Shown here: positions 54,672 through 63,140 of the stretch, piece by piece
How the letters are laid out: every line of letters starts with the position of its first letter
Position numbering within the stretch: the stretch's first letter is position 1
NCBI RefSeq assembly: GCF_003938655.1
Contig: NZ_RJJT01000001.1
Span: 310,001 to 374,000 of the forward strand
DNA from: Rhizobium pisi
GTDB taxonomy: Bacteria; Pseudomonadota; Alphaproteobacteria; Rhizobiales; Rhizobiaceae
DNA length: 64,000 nucleotides
Direction of reading: 5' to 3'
Program-made: the position numbers and the translations under genes
Notes under the pieces: model-generated
Told to the model about the DNA's origin: nothing
Databases searched by the model: none
What the model saw: the letters and a program-made list of their open reading frames with translations, nothing else

Positions 54672-55508
54672 ATGAATATTGTCACCACTAAGGACGGCGT
54701 CGAAATCTTCTACAAGGACTGGGGTCCGAAAGACGGCCAGCCGATCGTCTTCCATCACGGCTGGCCACTGTCTTCGGACGACTGGGACGCGCAGATGCTT
54801 TTCTTCCTGTCCAAGGGCTATCGCGTCGTCGCCCATGACCGCCGTGGCCATGGCCGTTCCGCCCAGGTCGCAGACGGTCATGATATGGATCACTACGCTG
54901 CCGACGCCTTCGCCGTCGTCGAACACCTCGATCTGAAGAACGCCATCCATATTGGCCACTCCACCGGCGGCGGGGAAGTCGCTCGCTATGTGGCCAAGTA
55001 TGGCCAGCCGGCCGGCCGCGTCGCCAAGGCTGTTCTCGTTTCCGCCGTCCCGCCGCTGATGCTGAAAACAGATAGCAACCCGGAAGGCCTGCCGATCGGC
55101 GTCTTCGATGGTTTCCGTTCTGCGCTTGCTGCCAACCGCGCACAGTTCTTCCGCGATGTTCCGGCCGGTCCGTTTTACGGCTTCAACCGCGACGGTGCCA
55201 AGGTTCAGGAAGGCGTGATCCAGAATTGGTGGCGCCAGGGCATGATGGGCGGCGCCAAGGCTCATTACGACGGTATCAAGGCTTTCTCTGAAACCGACCA
55301 GACGGAAGACCTGCAGGCAATCACCGTTCCGACGCTGGTTCTGCACGGCGAAGACGACCAGATCGTGCCGATCGCTGACTCGGCGCTGAAGTCGGTCAAG
55401 CTCTTGAAGAACGGCTCGCTGAAGACTTATCCCGGTTTCTCGCACGGCATGCTGACTGTCAATGCCGACGTGCTGAACGCCGATCTTCTCGCATTCGTTC
55501 AGTCTTGA
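54672..55508 (+). CDS. alpha/beta hydrolase, non-haem chloroperoxidase type
   Basis: Cytoplasmic hydrolase of 278 residues, the usual size of bacterial cofactor-free chloroperoxidase/esterase proteins. The oxyanion region reads FHHGWPLSSDDWD, the nucleophile elbow HIGHSTGGGEVARY (Ser about residue 97), the acid GEDDQIVP and the catalytic His YPGFSHGML. The ATG at 54672 gives the family start MNIVTTKDGVEIFYKDWG. Such enzymes act as esterases and can halogenate with peracid; the physiological substrate is unknown. The ChaC-like gene follows directly. Confidence 0.93.
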   Translation: MNIVTTKDGVEIFYKDWGPKDGQPIVFHHGWPLSSDDWDAQMLFFLSKGYRVVAHDRRGHGRSAQVADGHDMDHYAADAFAVVEHLDLKNAIHIGHSTGGGEVARYVAKYGQPAGRVAKAVLVSAVPPLMLKTDSNPEGLPIGVFDGFRSALAANRAQFFRDVPAGPFYGFNRDGAKVQEGVIQNWWRQGMMGGAKAHYDGIKAFSETDQTEDLQAITVPTLVLHGEDDQIVPIADSALKSVKLLKNGSLKTYPGFSHGMLTVNADVLNADLLAFVQS

Positions 55509-55582
55509 CCCAAATGGGTGGCCGCGGCGGAACCCTGCCGTGGCCGCTCGGCCAAATCCTCGACGAAACACTGATTGAGACG

Positions 55583-56302
55583 ATGATGCTGTTAACGCCC
55601 GAACTTGTTGCCCTGACCATCAGAGACGTCTGCGACGACGGTCCGGAGCCGGGCTGGACACTGCTTTCGGAAGCAGAGCTCGATCGTCTCGTCGACAGGA
55701 TCGAAAGCGATGCGGGCAGCGATCCCGTTTTTGTCTTTGCCTACGGGTCCCTGATCTGGAATCCGGAATTTCAACCAGTCAGCCGCCAGCGTGCCACCGC
55801 TCACGGTTGGCACAGGTCCTTTTCCCTGAAAATCAAGCGTTGGCGGGCCACCAGCGACCAGCCGGGTCTGATGATGGCCCTTGAGCGGGGTGGCCAGTGC
55901 GACGGTATTGTTTTCGAGCTATCGGCCGATCGGCGGCGTCAAGATCTTCGCGCCCTCGTTGCTCGCGAGATCAAGTATCGCGAGGTCATCGACATGGTGC
56001 GGTGGCTTCCCGTGCGAACCCAAAACGGTGTTCGCAAGGCTCTGACATTTTGGGCAAGCACCAAGCGGTCTGGGCTCACGACACCACTGCCCCCCGAGCA
56101 GGCATCTTCGCTGATCGCAGGAGCCTGTGGCCAAGGCGGATCCTGCGCCGAGTATCTGCACAATACGATTGTCGATCTGGACGCGGAGGGTATCCGTGAC
56201 CGCAATTTGTGGCGTTTGCAGGCTCTGGTTGCTGCGGAAATCATCGGCCGCCAGAACATGCTGGGCGGCACGCTGGCGAGCACTCCGCCCGCCGATCAGT
56301 GA
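55583..56302 (+). CDS. ChaC-like gamma-glutamylcyclotransferase
   Basis: Protein of 239 residues that probably degrades glutathione to 5-oxoproline and Cys-Gly. The glycine motif FAYGSLIWNPEFQP is near residue 52, the R-W-hSxxI region ATAHGWHRSFSLKIKRW follows, and the catalytic Glu is probably in LVAREIKYREVIDM. The start is uncertain: the frame is open from a TTG at 55505 overlapping the hydrolase stop, and an ATG at 55514 is possible, but ATG 55583 fits family length. Likely co-transcribed with the hydrolase. Confidence 0.85.
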   Translation: MMLLTPELVALTIRDVCDDGPEPGWTLLSEAELDRLVDRIESDAGSDPVFVFAYGSLIWNPEFQPVSRQRATAHGWHRSFSLKIKRWRATSDQPGLMMALERGGQCDGIVFELSADRRRQDLRALVAREIKYREVIDMVRWLPVRTQNGVRKALTFWASTKRSGLTTPLPPEQASSLIAGACGQGGSCAEYLHNTIVDLDAEGIRDRNLWRLQALVAAEIIGRQNMLGGTLASTPPADQ

Positions 56303-56311
56303 ATTTGGTAC

Positions 56312-57211
56312 TCAGTCGAGCATCACCATATGGGATACGACCTGCTCTTCGAAGAATTTCGAGAACGAAGCGATGCGGGGTGGCAGGGTCTGATAGGGCG
56401 GGTAATAGAGCGTCAGCCAGAGATCCGGCGGCGACCACCCCCGCAGGACGTGGACGAGGCGTCCGGCTCTCAAATGTTCTGCGATATGAAATCCAGGCAG
56501 CATCGCAACGCCGGCGCCATCGGCGGCCATGTCGGCAAGCACTTCGCCATTGTTGGCGCTGAACGCCCGGCCGGCCGAGATCGTCATGGTCGATCCGCCA
56601 TCCGACAGCACCCAGTTCTCCCGTCGGCTTTCGCCGCTATAGGCAAGGCAATCGTCGGGTGTGAGCTCGCTCGGGTGCTGCATCTCGGCGAACCGGCTGC
56701 CGGGTGCCGCAACGAGAATGCGCGGAACGACACGGATCTTGCGCCAGATCGTGAACTTGTCCGATGGTTGGGACGAGATGCGTATGGCAAGGTCGTAATC
56801 GTCACCGACGATATTCACGAGTCCGTCTGAGAGCGAGATCTCGAAGCTCATCTTCGGATAGAGTTCCCGGAAGCCCGAAAGGATTGGCGGCAGGACTGCC
56901 TTGCCGAACCAGGTCGGCGCACTAATCCTCAGGCGTCCCTGATCGGCCTTATGTGCGTTCCGGACATCCTTGCGGGCGTTTTCGAGTGCATCGACGGCCG
57001 GCTGTATCTGTGCGGCAAAGACCGCACCATCGGTCGTCAGCGACACCTGGCGCGTCGTGCGCACGAACAGCTGAACCCCGAGATCGTCTTCAAGGGCCGC
57101 AATCGCTCTCGTTACAGCAGCCGGGGTCATGTCGAGCTCGCGCGCGACCTGGGCGAAATTCCGCTTCTCGGCCGCCAGCAGGAAGGTTTTCAGGGCTTTA
57201 TAGTCATTCAT
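56312..57211 (-). CDS. LysR family transcriptional regulator
   Basis: Regulator of 299 residues. The helix-turn-helix is at residues 5-65 (NFAQVARELDMTPAAVTRAIAALEDDLG in parts), and the effector-binding domain follows. It is convergent with the ChaC gene (nine-base gap) and divergent from the dioxygenase-type gene at 57326, with a 114-base gap for shared control. By the usual LysR rule it regulates that neighbour and itself; the inducer is unknown. Confidence 0.92.
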   Translation of the reverse strand: MNDYKALKTFLLAAEKRNFAQVARELDMTPAAVTRAIAALEDDLGVQLFVRTTRQVSLTTDGAVFAAQIQPAVDALENARKDVRNAHKADQGRLRISAPTWFGKAVLPPILSGFRELYPKMSFEISLSDGLVNIVGDDYDLAIRISSQPSDKFTIWRKIRVVPRILVAAPGSRFAEMQHPSELTPDDCLAYSGESRRENWVLSDGGSTMTISAGRAFSANNGEVLADMAADGAGVAMLPGFHIAEHLRAGRLVHVLRGWSPPDLWLTLYYPPYQTLPPRIASFSKFFEEQVVSHMVMLD

Positions 57212-57325
57212 CTCGATTATTTCAAAAACGGCAATTCATTCGAAAGAAATATTGCAATTTCGCGATGCGATCAACCCGGTTAAATCGAACGTAACGAACA
57301 AGGCCAGAGCAGAAAGGCACAGGTC

Positions 57326-58258
57326 ATGATTAAGGATATCAAGGGACTGCATCACGTCACCTCCATGGCGTCGGATGCAAAGCAGAACAACAGGTTCTTC
57401 ACCGACACGCTCGGCCTGCGCCGCGTCAAGAAGACCGTCAACTTCGATGACCCGAGCGTCTACCACCTCTACTACGGCGATGAAAACGGCACGCCTGGCA
57501 CCGTCATGACCTACTTCCCCTTTCCCAACATGATGCTTGGCCGCCCGGGCGTCGGTGAAGTCGGCGAAACCCAGTTCGCCATTCCCAAGGGTGCGCTTTC
57601 TTTTTGGAAGGACCGCTTCGCTATACAGGGCGTCGGCGGGGTAGAAGCCGACACGGTATTCGGCGCTAAACGCCTGCGCTTCATCGGTCCTGACGGCGAT
57701 GGTTTCGCATTGGTCGAGACCGCCGATGATAACCGCGCGGCCTGGATCGGCGAGGGTATGTCAGAAGATGTTGCCATCCGCGGCTTTTCGGGAGCGCGCT
57801 TCAACCTTCATGACACAGCAGCCACCGAAGAACTCCTTCGCTTCATGGGCTATGAACGCGCAGAGGCCGAAGGCGACGTCACCCGGTTCATCATTCCAGG
57901 TGGCAATGGCGCCGACACGATCGATCTGGCTTTGCTCCCGAAGACGCCGTTTGCCCGCCAGGGTGCCGGGTCTGTCCATCACATCGCCTTTGCCGTAGAA
58001 AACCGCGAAAAACAGCTCGAGGTGCGCAAGGCGCTGATGGATACCGGCTATCAGGTCACCCCGGTCATCGACCGCGATTATTTCTGGGCGATCTACTTCC
58101 GCACGCCGGGCGGGATCCTGTTCGAAATCGCCACCAACGAGCCAGGTTTCGATCGGGACGAGGATACCGCTCACCTCGGCGAAGCACTCAAGTTGCCGAG
58201 CCGCTACGAAAACTTCCGCGAACAGATCGAGGCCAATCTCGAGTCGCTCGCAGCCTAA
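57326..58258 (+). CDS. VOC-family ring-cleaving dioxygenase (MhqO type)
   Basis: Protein of 310 residues with two glyoxalase-type (VOC) modules, as in hydroquinone-cleaving dioxygenases. Metal ligands appear as His in KGLHHVTSMASD, His in GSVHHIAFAV near residue 217 and Glu in GILFEIATNEPGF near residue 267. Typical is TVNFDDPSVYHLYYGDENG near residue 38. Such proteins protect against quinones or open hydroquinone rings with Fe(II) or Mn(II). A perfect hairpin follows the gene and a LysR gene is divergent upstream. Confidence 0.9.
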   Translation: MIKDIKGLHHVTSMASDAKQNNRFFTDTLGLRRVKKTVNFDDPSVYHLYYGDENGTPGTVMTYFPFPNMMLGRPGVGEVGETQFAIPKGALSFWKDRFAIQGVGGVEADTVFGAKRLRFIGPDGDGFALVETADDNRAAWIGEGMSEDVAIRGFSGARFNLHDTAATEELLRFMGYERAEAEGDVTRFIIPGGNGADTIDLALLPKTPFARQGAGSVHHIAFAVENREKQLEVRKALMDTGYQVTPVIDRDYFWAIYFRTPGGILFEIATNEPGFDRDEDTAHLGEALKLPSRYENFREQIEANLESLAA

Positions 58259-58307
58259 GATTGAGGTTTCTAACCTCATCACCAGATCAAACACGTCCTT
58301 GCCTTTC

Positions 58308-58338
58308 GACACGGCTGCCTGATGCAGGCAGCCGTGTC
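58308..58338 (+). terminator. 14-base-pair perfect hairpin after the dioxygenase gene
   Basis: GACACGGCTGCCTG (58308-58321) pairs perfectly with CAGGCAGCCGTGTC (58325-58338) around a three-base loop, 50 bases after the stop. The strength suggests a terminator although no T-run follows. Its right arm touches the start of the aminotransferase remnant. Confidence 0.7.
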
Positions 58339-58512
58339 GCCGAAGCCGAGGCGCGCGGCCTCATCCTTCTCTCATGTGGCACGCGCCTGAACGTGATCCG
58401 TCTGCTACCGCCCCTGACGATTGAATGGGACGTCCTCTCGGAAGGCCTGGATATCCTGGAGGCGGCCATCGAGGCGGCATTTTCCCTGCCGTCCGACACC
58501 GCGGCGGTATAG
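58336..58512 (+). pseudogene. 4-aminobutyrate-type aminotransferase C-terminal fragment
   Basis: About 58 codons encode VAEAEARGLILLSCGTRLNV followed by IRLLPPLTIEWDVLSEGLDI and a short tail. This is the C-terminal end of GabT-type class III aminotransferases (GLILLSCGxxxNVIRxLxPLTI). The N-terminal 360 or so residues and the PLP lysine are missing. It lies beside a glutaryl-CoA dehydrogenase cluster. In lysine/5-aminovalerate breakdown such an aminotransferase supplies glutarate semialdehyde, so it may be the remains of an upstream pathway gene. Confidence 0.75.
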
Positions 58513-58540
58513 CTTCGCAAGCGAGAACTGTCCTGAGAAC

Positions 58541-59437
58541 TCAGGAGACTCCGGAACGCAGTTCCGCGCCGAGCCAGGCGCGGAAAGCCTCCAGCGGCGG
58601 GTAATCGGCACGCGATTGCGGCCAGACCAGCCAGTAGGATCCCGACCCCGGCACCGATCTCTTCAAGACCGGCACCAGCCGTCCTTCGGCGATTTCACTG
58701 TCGGCGAGATAATTCGGAAGAAGGGCGACGCCGAGCCCCGAAATCGCCGCCTGTGTCATCGTCGCGAACTGATCGAAGAGCATGCCCGTCACAATTGCTG
58801 GTTCCGAGCCTTGGGCGGCAAACCACAGTCTCCACGCATTCGGCCTGGTTTCCAGCTGCAGAAGCGGAAGGCCGGCCATGTCGCCGGCCGAAGCGATTGG
58901 ATGTTCGGCAAGCAGCGCTGGTGAAATGCAGGCCGTCAGCCGTTCCTCGAACAGTCGCATGTGATCGGCATCGCGCCAATCGTCCGCGCCGAAATGAATG
59001 GCGGCATCGAAACCTTCGGCCGCGAAATTGAAGCGTTTGAGCCGCGTTGCCAGGTTGATCGTGATGCCGGGATGTTTGACGAGAAATTCGCCCAGCCGCG
59101 GCGCCAGCCAACGCGTGCCGAAGGCCGGCAGGATCGCGAGCGACAGGGCACCGCCGCTCGGATTGGCGGAAAATTCCATGCTGCTGCGCTGAATGAGATC
59201 GAGCGCCCGGCTCACGTCCCGCCCGTAGGCATGGGCGGCTTGCGTGGGGATAAGCTTCTGCCTGTGCCGTTCGAAAAGCGGACGGCCGAGCTGTTGTTCC
59301 AGATTCTGGACCAGGCGGCTCACTGTGCTCTGCGTCAGGTCGAGTTCGCGCGCCGCCGCTGTGGTCGAACCCGTCCGAAGGACGGCGTCGAAAGCCGATA
59401 GGAGACTTATCGAGGGCAAAAAGCGGCGCGGACGCAT
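58541..59437 (-). CDS. LysR family regulator, probably of glutarate/glutaryl-CoA genes
   Basis: Regulator of 298 residues. The start MRPRRFLPSISLLSAFDAV at 59437 is preferred over an ATG at 59455. The helix-turn-helix is near residues 20-50 (TAAARELDLTQSTVSRLVQN), and the GcvA-like effector domain follows. It is divergent from the glutaryl-CoA dehydrogenase gene, the position of GcdR-type activators that respond to glutarate. This functional link is inferred from position. Confidence 0.9.
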   Translation of the reverse strand: MRPRRFLPSISLLSAFDAVLRTGSTTAAARELDLTQSTVSRLVQNLEQQLGRPLFERHRQKLIPTQAAHAYGRDVSRALDLIQRSSMEFSANPSGGALSLAILPAFGTRWLAPRLGEFLVKHPGITINLATRLKRFNFAAEGFDAAIHFGADDWRDADHMRLFEERLTACISPALLAEHPIASAGDMAGLPLLQLETRPNAWRLWFAAQGSEPAIVTGMLFDQFATMTQAAISGLGVALLPNYLADSEIAEGRLVPVLKRSVPGSGSYWLVWPQSRADYPPLEAFRAWLGAELRSGVS

Positions 59438-59545
59438 ACAGCCTATGCACTCCATGAATGAAGTTAGGCCTAAATAGGGTTTTTTCTCCCTTATCGCAAT
59501 CGTTATCTACATAGGAAGCCGCTTCGCCATTTCGAGGGGAAATCC
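59438..59545. promoter_or_regulatory. divergent control region between LysR and gcdH
   Basis: A 108-base gap with an AT-rich core (59470-59500) that should hold both promoters and the LysR site. Exact boxes were not resolved. A gagggga ribosome site precedes the GTG start of the dehydrogenase. Confidence 0.5.
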
Positions 59546-60769
59546 GTGACTGCCGATAGGACCGCAACCGCCTTCAAAGCTTCATCCCAAACGAGTGCCT
59601 TCGCCTGGGACGATCCCTTCCTTCTCGACGACCAGCTTTCCGAAGAGGAACGCATGATTCGCGATGCGGCCAGGGCTTTTTCCGAAGCCGAGTTGCTGCC
59701 GCGTGTTCAGGATGCCTACCTCGACGAACATACCGATCCCGCGTTGTTCCGGTTGATGGGCAAGGCCGGGCTTCTCGGCGTGACCTTGCCGGAGAAATAT
59801 GGTGCTGCCGGCGCCAATTATGTTGCTTACGGTCTGGTCGCCCGGGAAGTCGAGCGTATCGATTCCGGCTATCGCTCGATGATGAGCGTGCAGTCCTCGC
59901 TGGTGATCTATCCGATCTATGCCTACGGCTCCGAAGAGCAGCGGGACAAATACCTGCCGGGGCTCGTTTCCGGTGAATTGATCGGCTGCTTCGGCCTGAC
60001 CGAGCCGGATGCCGGTTCCGATCCAGGTGGCATGAAGACCCGCGCAGAGAAGATCGACGGCGGCTACCGCTTGCGCGGCTCGAAGATGTGGATCTCCAAT
60101 GCGCCGATCGCCGATGTCTTCGTCGTCTGGGCGAAATCGGAAGCGCATGGTGGCCAGATTCGCGGCTTCATCCTCGAAAAGGGAATGAAAGGCCTGTCCG
60201 CGCCGAAGATCGGCGGCAAGCTGTCGCTGCGCGCTTCGATCACTGGTGAGATCGTGCTCGACGGCGTTGAGGTCGGCGAGGATGCGCTGCTGCCTAGTGT
60301 TGCGGGCCTCAAGGGACCGTTCGGCTGCCTTAACTGCGCGCGCTACGGCATTTCCTGGGGTGTGCTCGGCGCCGCTGAGGATTGCTGGTTCCGCTCCCGG
60401 CAATATGGGCTCGATCGTATTCAGTTCGGCAAGCCGCTCGCCGGTACCCAGCTTTTCCAGAAGAAGCTCGCCGACATGCAGACGGAGATCGCGCTCGGGC
60501 TGCAAGGCAGCCTCCGCGTCGGCCGCCTGATGGATGCGGGCCGGTTCGCGCCTGAAATGGTTTCGATCGTCAAGCGCAACAATTGCGGCAAGGCGCTCGA
60601 GATCGCCAGGCACGCTCGCGACATGCACGGCGGCAATGGCATCCAGATCGAATATCATGTCATGCGCCATGCCCAGAACCTCGAAACGGTCAACACCTAT
60701 GAGGGCACGCACGACGTCCATGCGCTGATCCTTGGCCGCGCACAGACCGGACTCCAGGCGTTCTTCTGA
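59546..60769 (+). CDS. gcdH: glutaryl-CoA dehydrogenase
   Basis: FAD enzyme that oxidises and decarboxylates glutaryl-CoA to crotonyl-CoA in lysine and glutarate breakdown. The product has 407 residues from a GTG at 59546. Acyl-CoA dehydrogenase motifs are visible: [20 protein letters not shown] near residue 150, [17 protein letters not shown] near residue 267, and the C-terminal [20 protein letters not shown] with the active-site Glu. The short Arg-containing [12 protein letters not shown] segment fits glutaryl-CoA dehydrogenase rather than other members. The stop overlaps the CoA-transferase gene start. Confidence 0.92.
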   Translation: MTADRTATAFKASSQTSAFAWDDPFLLDDQLSEEERMIRDAARAFSEAELLPRVQDAYLDEHTDPALFRLMGKAGLLGVTLPEKYGAAGANYVAYGLVAREVERIDSGYRSMMSVQSSLVIYPIYAYGSEEQRDKYLPGLVSGELIGCFGLTEPDAGSDPGGMKTRAEKIDGGYRLRGSKMWISNAPIADVFVVWAKSEAHGGQIRGFILEKGMKGLSAPKIGGKLSLRASITGEIVLDGVEVGEDALLPSVAGLKGPFGCLNCARYGISWGVLGAAEDCWFRSRQYGLDRIQFGKPLAGTQLFQKKLADMQTEIALGLQGSLRVGRLMDAGRFAPEMVSIVKRNNCGKALEIARHARDMHGGNGIQIEYHVMRHAQNLETVNTYEGTHDVHALILGRAQTGLQAFF

Positions 60770-61926
60770 TGGCCGGCCTAAACAGCGCGCCGCTTGCCAG
60801 CCTGAACGTGGTGGAACTCGCCCGCATTCTGGCAGGCCCCTGGATCGGCCAGACGCTTGCCGATCTCGGTGCCGAGGTCATCAAGATCGAAAGCCCGCAA
60901 GGCGACGATACCCGCAGCTGGGGTCCACCCTTCATCGAATGGCCGGACGGCAAAGGCGGTACCGAGAAGGTGGCAGCCTATTTTCACGCGGCAAATAGGG
61001 GCAAGACCTCAATCACCTGCGATTTCGCCGATCCGGAGGATCTTGCCCGCGTCAGGGCCTTGATCTGCCAAGCGGATGTCGTGGTCGAAAACTTCAAAGT
61101 CGGCGGATTGAAGAAATTCGGGCTCGACCATGAAAGCGTCGCCGCGATCAATCCGCGCATTGTCTATGTATCCGTCACGGGCTTCGGCCAGACTGGTCCG
61201 CGCGCGCAACAGCCGGGCTACGATTTTCTGATACAGGGCATGTGCGGGATCATGGACTTGACCGGCGAGCCCGACGGCGAGCCGCAAAAAGTCGGTGTCG
61301 CTTGGATTGATGTCTTCACCGGGCTCTACGGTGTCATCGGCATTTAGGCCGCACTTGCAGAGCGCGAACGCTCCGGCCTCGGCCAGCAGGTCGATCTGGC
61401 GCTCTTCGACGTCGGCGTCGCTGTGCTGGCCAATCAGGCGATGAACTACCTCGCAGGCGGCAACGTACCTCGGCGCATGGGCAATGCGCATCCCAATATC
61501 GTGCCTTACCAGGTCTTTCCGGCCTCCGACGGCCATCTCATCATCGCCTGTGGCAACGACCGGCAATTCGTAGCTCTCTGCAGCCTGCTGGGCCTTCACG
61601 GGGTTGCGGACAACCCGGCCTTTGCCACCAATCCGGCACGGGTGGAGAACCGCGAGACGCTTTGCGCCTTGATAGCGGAAAAGACCAGCCTCAGGCCAAA
61701 GGCGGCGCTGATTGCCGACCTCGAGAGGGCAGGCGTTCCGGGCGGGCCGATCAACAGCGTGGCCGAGGCTATCGACGAGCCGCAGATCAAGGCACGCGGG
61801 CTGAGGATCGCGCCGGAAGGCCTGCCGGGTTTGAGAACGCCGATCGGCTTGTCGCGCAGCCCCCTGACGCTCGACAAAGCCTCACCGACATTGGGTGACG
61901 GACATTGGAGTTTTTCCTCAAGGTGA
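60769..61926 (+). pseudogene. CaiB/BaiF family CoA-transferase gene with in-frame amber codon
   Basis: The gene would encode 385 residues of a class III CoA-transferase, probably succinyl-CoA:glutarate CoA-transferase. The N-terminal part has VVELARILAGPWIGQTLADL and the catalytic-Asp region GYDFLIQGMCGIMDLTGEPDG. At codon 193 a TAG (61345-61347) interrupts GVIGI-AALAERERSG. Related proteins have Gln there, so one C-to-T change of CAG explains it. The frame continues intact for another 193 codons to 61926. It is a very recent pseudogene, a sequencing error or a read-through case. Start overlaps the gcdH stop. Confidence 0.85.
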
Positions 61927-62022
61927 CCGTCGTAGAAAAGCCTCACTTGAAATTGCATTTGCGCAGGGCGAGCGCATCGCGCGGCATACCGAACCTAGCT
62001 ATTTTCTTTTAGAGATTTTTTG

Positions 62023-63000
62023 ATGTCAGTAGTTCGCAAGCTCCTACTCGGGCTGACTGCAGCGTTGGTCATTGTGATTGTTGCAGGCGCTGGTTGGCTC
62101 TGGCAAGTCGCGGGCGCCTATGGGTTCAACTCGATATTGCGTCGCGGCGGAACCTATTGGATCACCGTGAAGCCTGACGACGAGCGGCTATCCGACTCGA
62201 TGCAATTGGCGTTGAAGAGCCCTGTCCCGTCCGTGCAGCCGGGGCCGCTGGCATGGCAACAGCCGGAGCCTGGCTTCGAGGTGGCGGAGCTGCCGGTGCT
62301 AGCCGATGGTCGCGAAGTCGATCGCATTTTTCTGAGCAGGATTGATCCGGCGCGCTTCCGCTTCGTCGTCCATAATGCACCCAAGGGTGATACGGGTATT
62401 GACGAGTGGGAATATGCCTTGCCCAAGGCTGTGCTGATCGTCAACGGCAGCTATTACGATACGCATGGTCGGCCCGACACGCCCTTCATCAGTGAGGGCA
62501 TTGCGCTGGGTCCCCAGCAGTATGATGCGAAGGCCGGGGCCTTCATTGCGGATGCAAACTCTGCCGACATACGTGACCTGACCCATCAAGATTGGCAGAG
62601 CGCCTTTGCCGCTTCGACGAATGCCATGGTTTCCTATCCGCTCCTGATCGGTGACGATGGCAAAACCCATGTGAACGTGAAAAGTCGCTGGCTGGCCAAT
62701 CGCACCTTTGTTGCCAAGGACGGTTCCGGCCGTATTGTAATCGGCACCACAAAGGAAGCGTTCTTTTCCCTCGATCGGTTGGCGGAGTTTCTCAAGGCGT
62801 CTCCGCTGGATCTCAAGGTTGCCCTCAACCTCGACGGCGGACCCATCGCATGCCGCAGCGTCCGACTGAACGGATATAGTCAAAAGTTCTATGCTCGATG
62901 GGAGGCGCAGGTCGACGACGACAACGTCAAATTGCTGCGCTGGCCGATTCCACAGGCCACCTGGGCCATGCCAATGGTTTTGACGGTCGAGCATAGATAG
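62023..63000 (+). CDS. phosphodiester glycosidase (NAGPA)-domain protein, membrane anchored
   Basis: A 325-residue protein with an N-terminal membrane anchor or signal (LLLGLTAALVIVIVAGAGWL) and a periplasmic domain. The family motif is visible near residue 270 as VALNLDGGPIACRSV, and earlier LIVNGSYYDTHGRPDTPF near residue 140. NAGPA-domain proteins cleave GlcNAc-phosphodiester bonds in some cases, but many bacterial members are uncharacterised exported proteins. The ATG at 62023 is preceded by agagattttt with little ribosome-site character; a TTG three bases upstream is an alternative. It stands alone. Confidence 0.82.
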   Translation: MSVVRKLLLGLTAALVIVIVAGAGWLWQVAGAYGFNSILRRGGTYWITVKPDDERLSDSMQLALKSPVPSVQPGPLAWQQPEPGFEVAELPVLADGREVDRIFLSRIDPARFRFVVHNAPKGDTGIDEWEYALPKAVLIVNGSYYDTHGRPDTPFISEGIALGPQQYDAKAGAFIADANSADIRDLTHQDWQSAFAASTNAMVSYPLLIGDDGKTHVNVKSRWLANRTFVAKDGSGRIVIGTTKEAFFSLDRLAEFLKASPLDLKVALNLDGGPIACRSVRLNGYSQKFYARWEAQVDDDNVKLLRWPIPQATWAMPMVLTVEHR

Positions 63001-63140
63001 CGAAAGGAACAGCAAGTCAGAGATGAGAGAACTCCGCCGGCATTCTGGTCGCGAGTGTCAAGTTCGAATCCTTTCGAGGCGTTCTCAATGGCGGGCCGGC
63101 GTTCACCGCGCCGCCCCGCCGATTCATGCATTCGTTTTCA

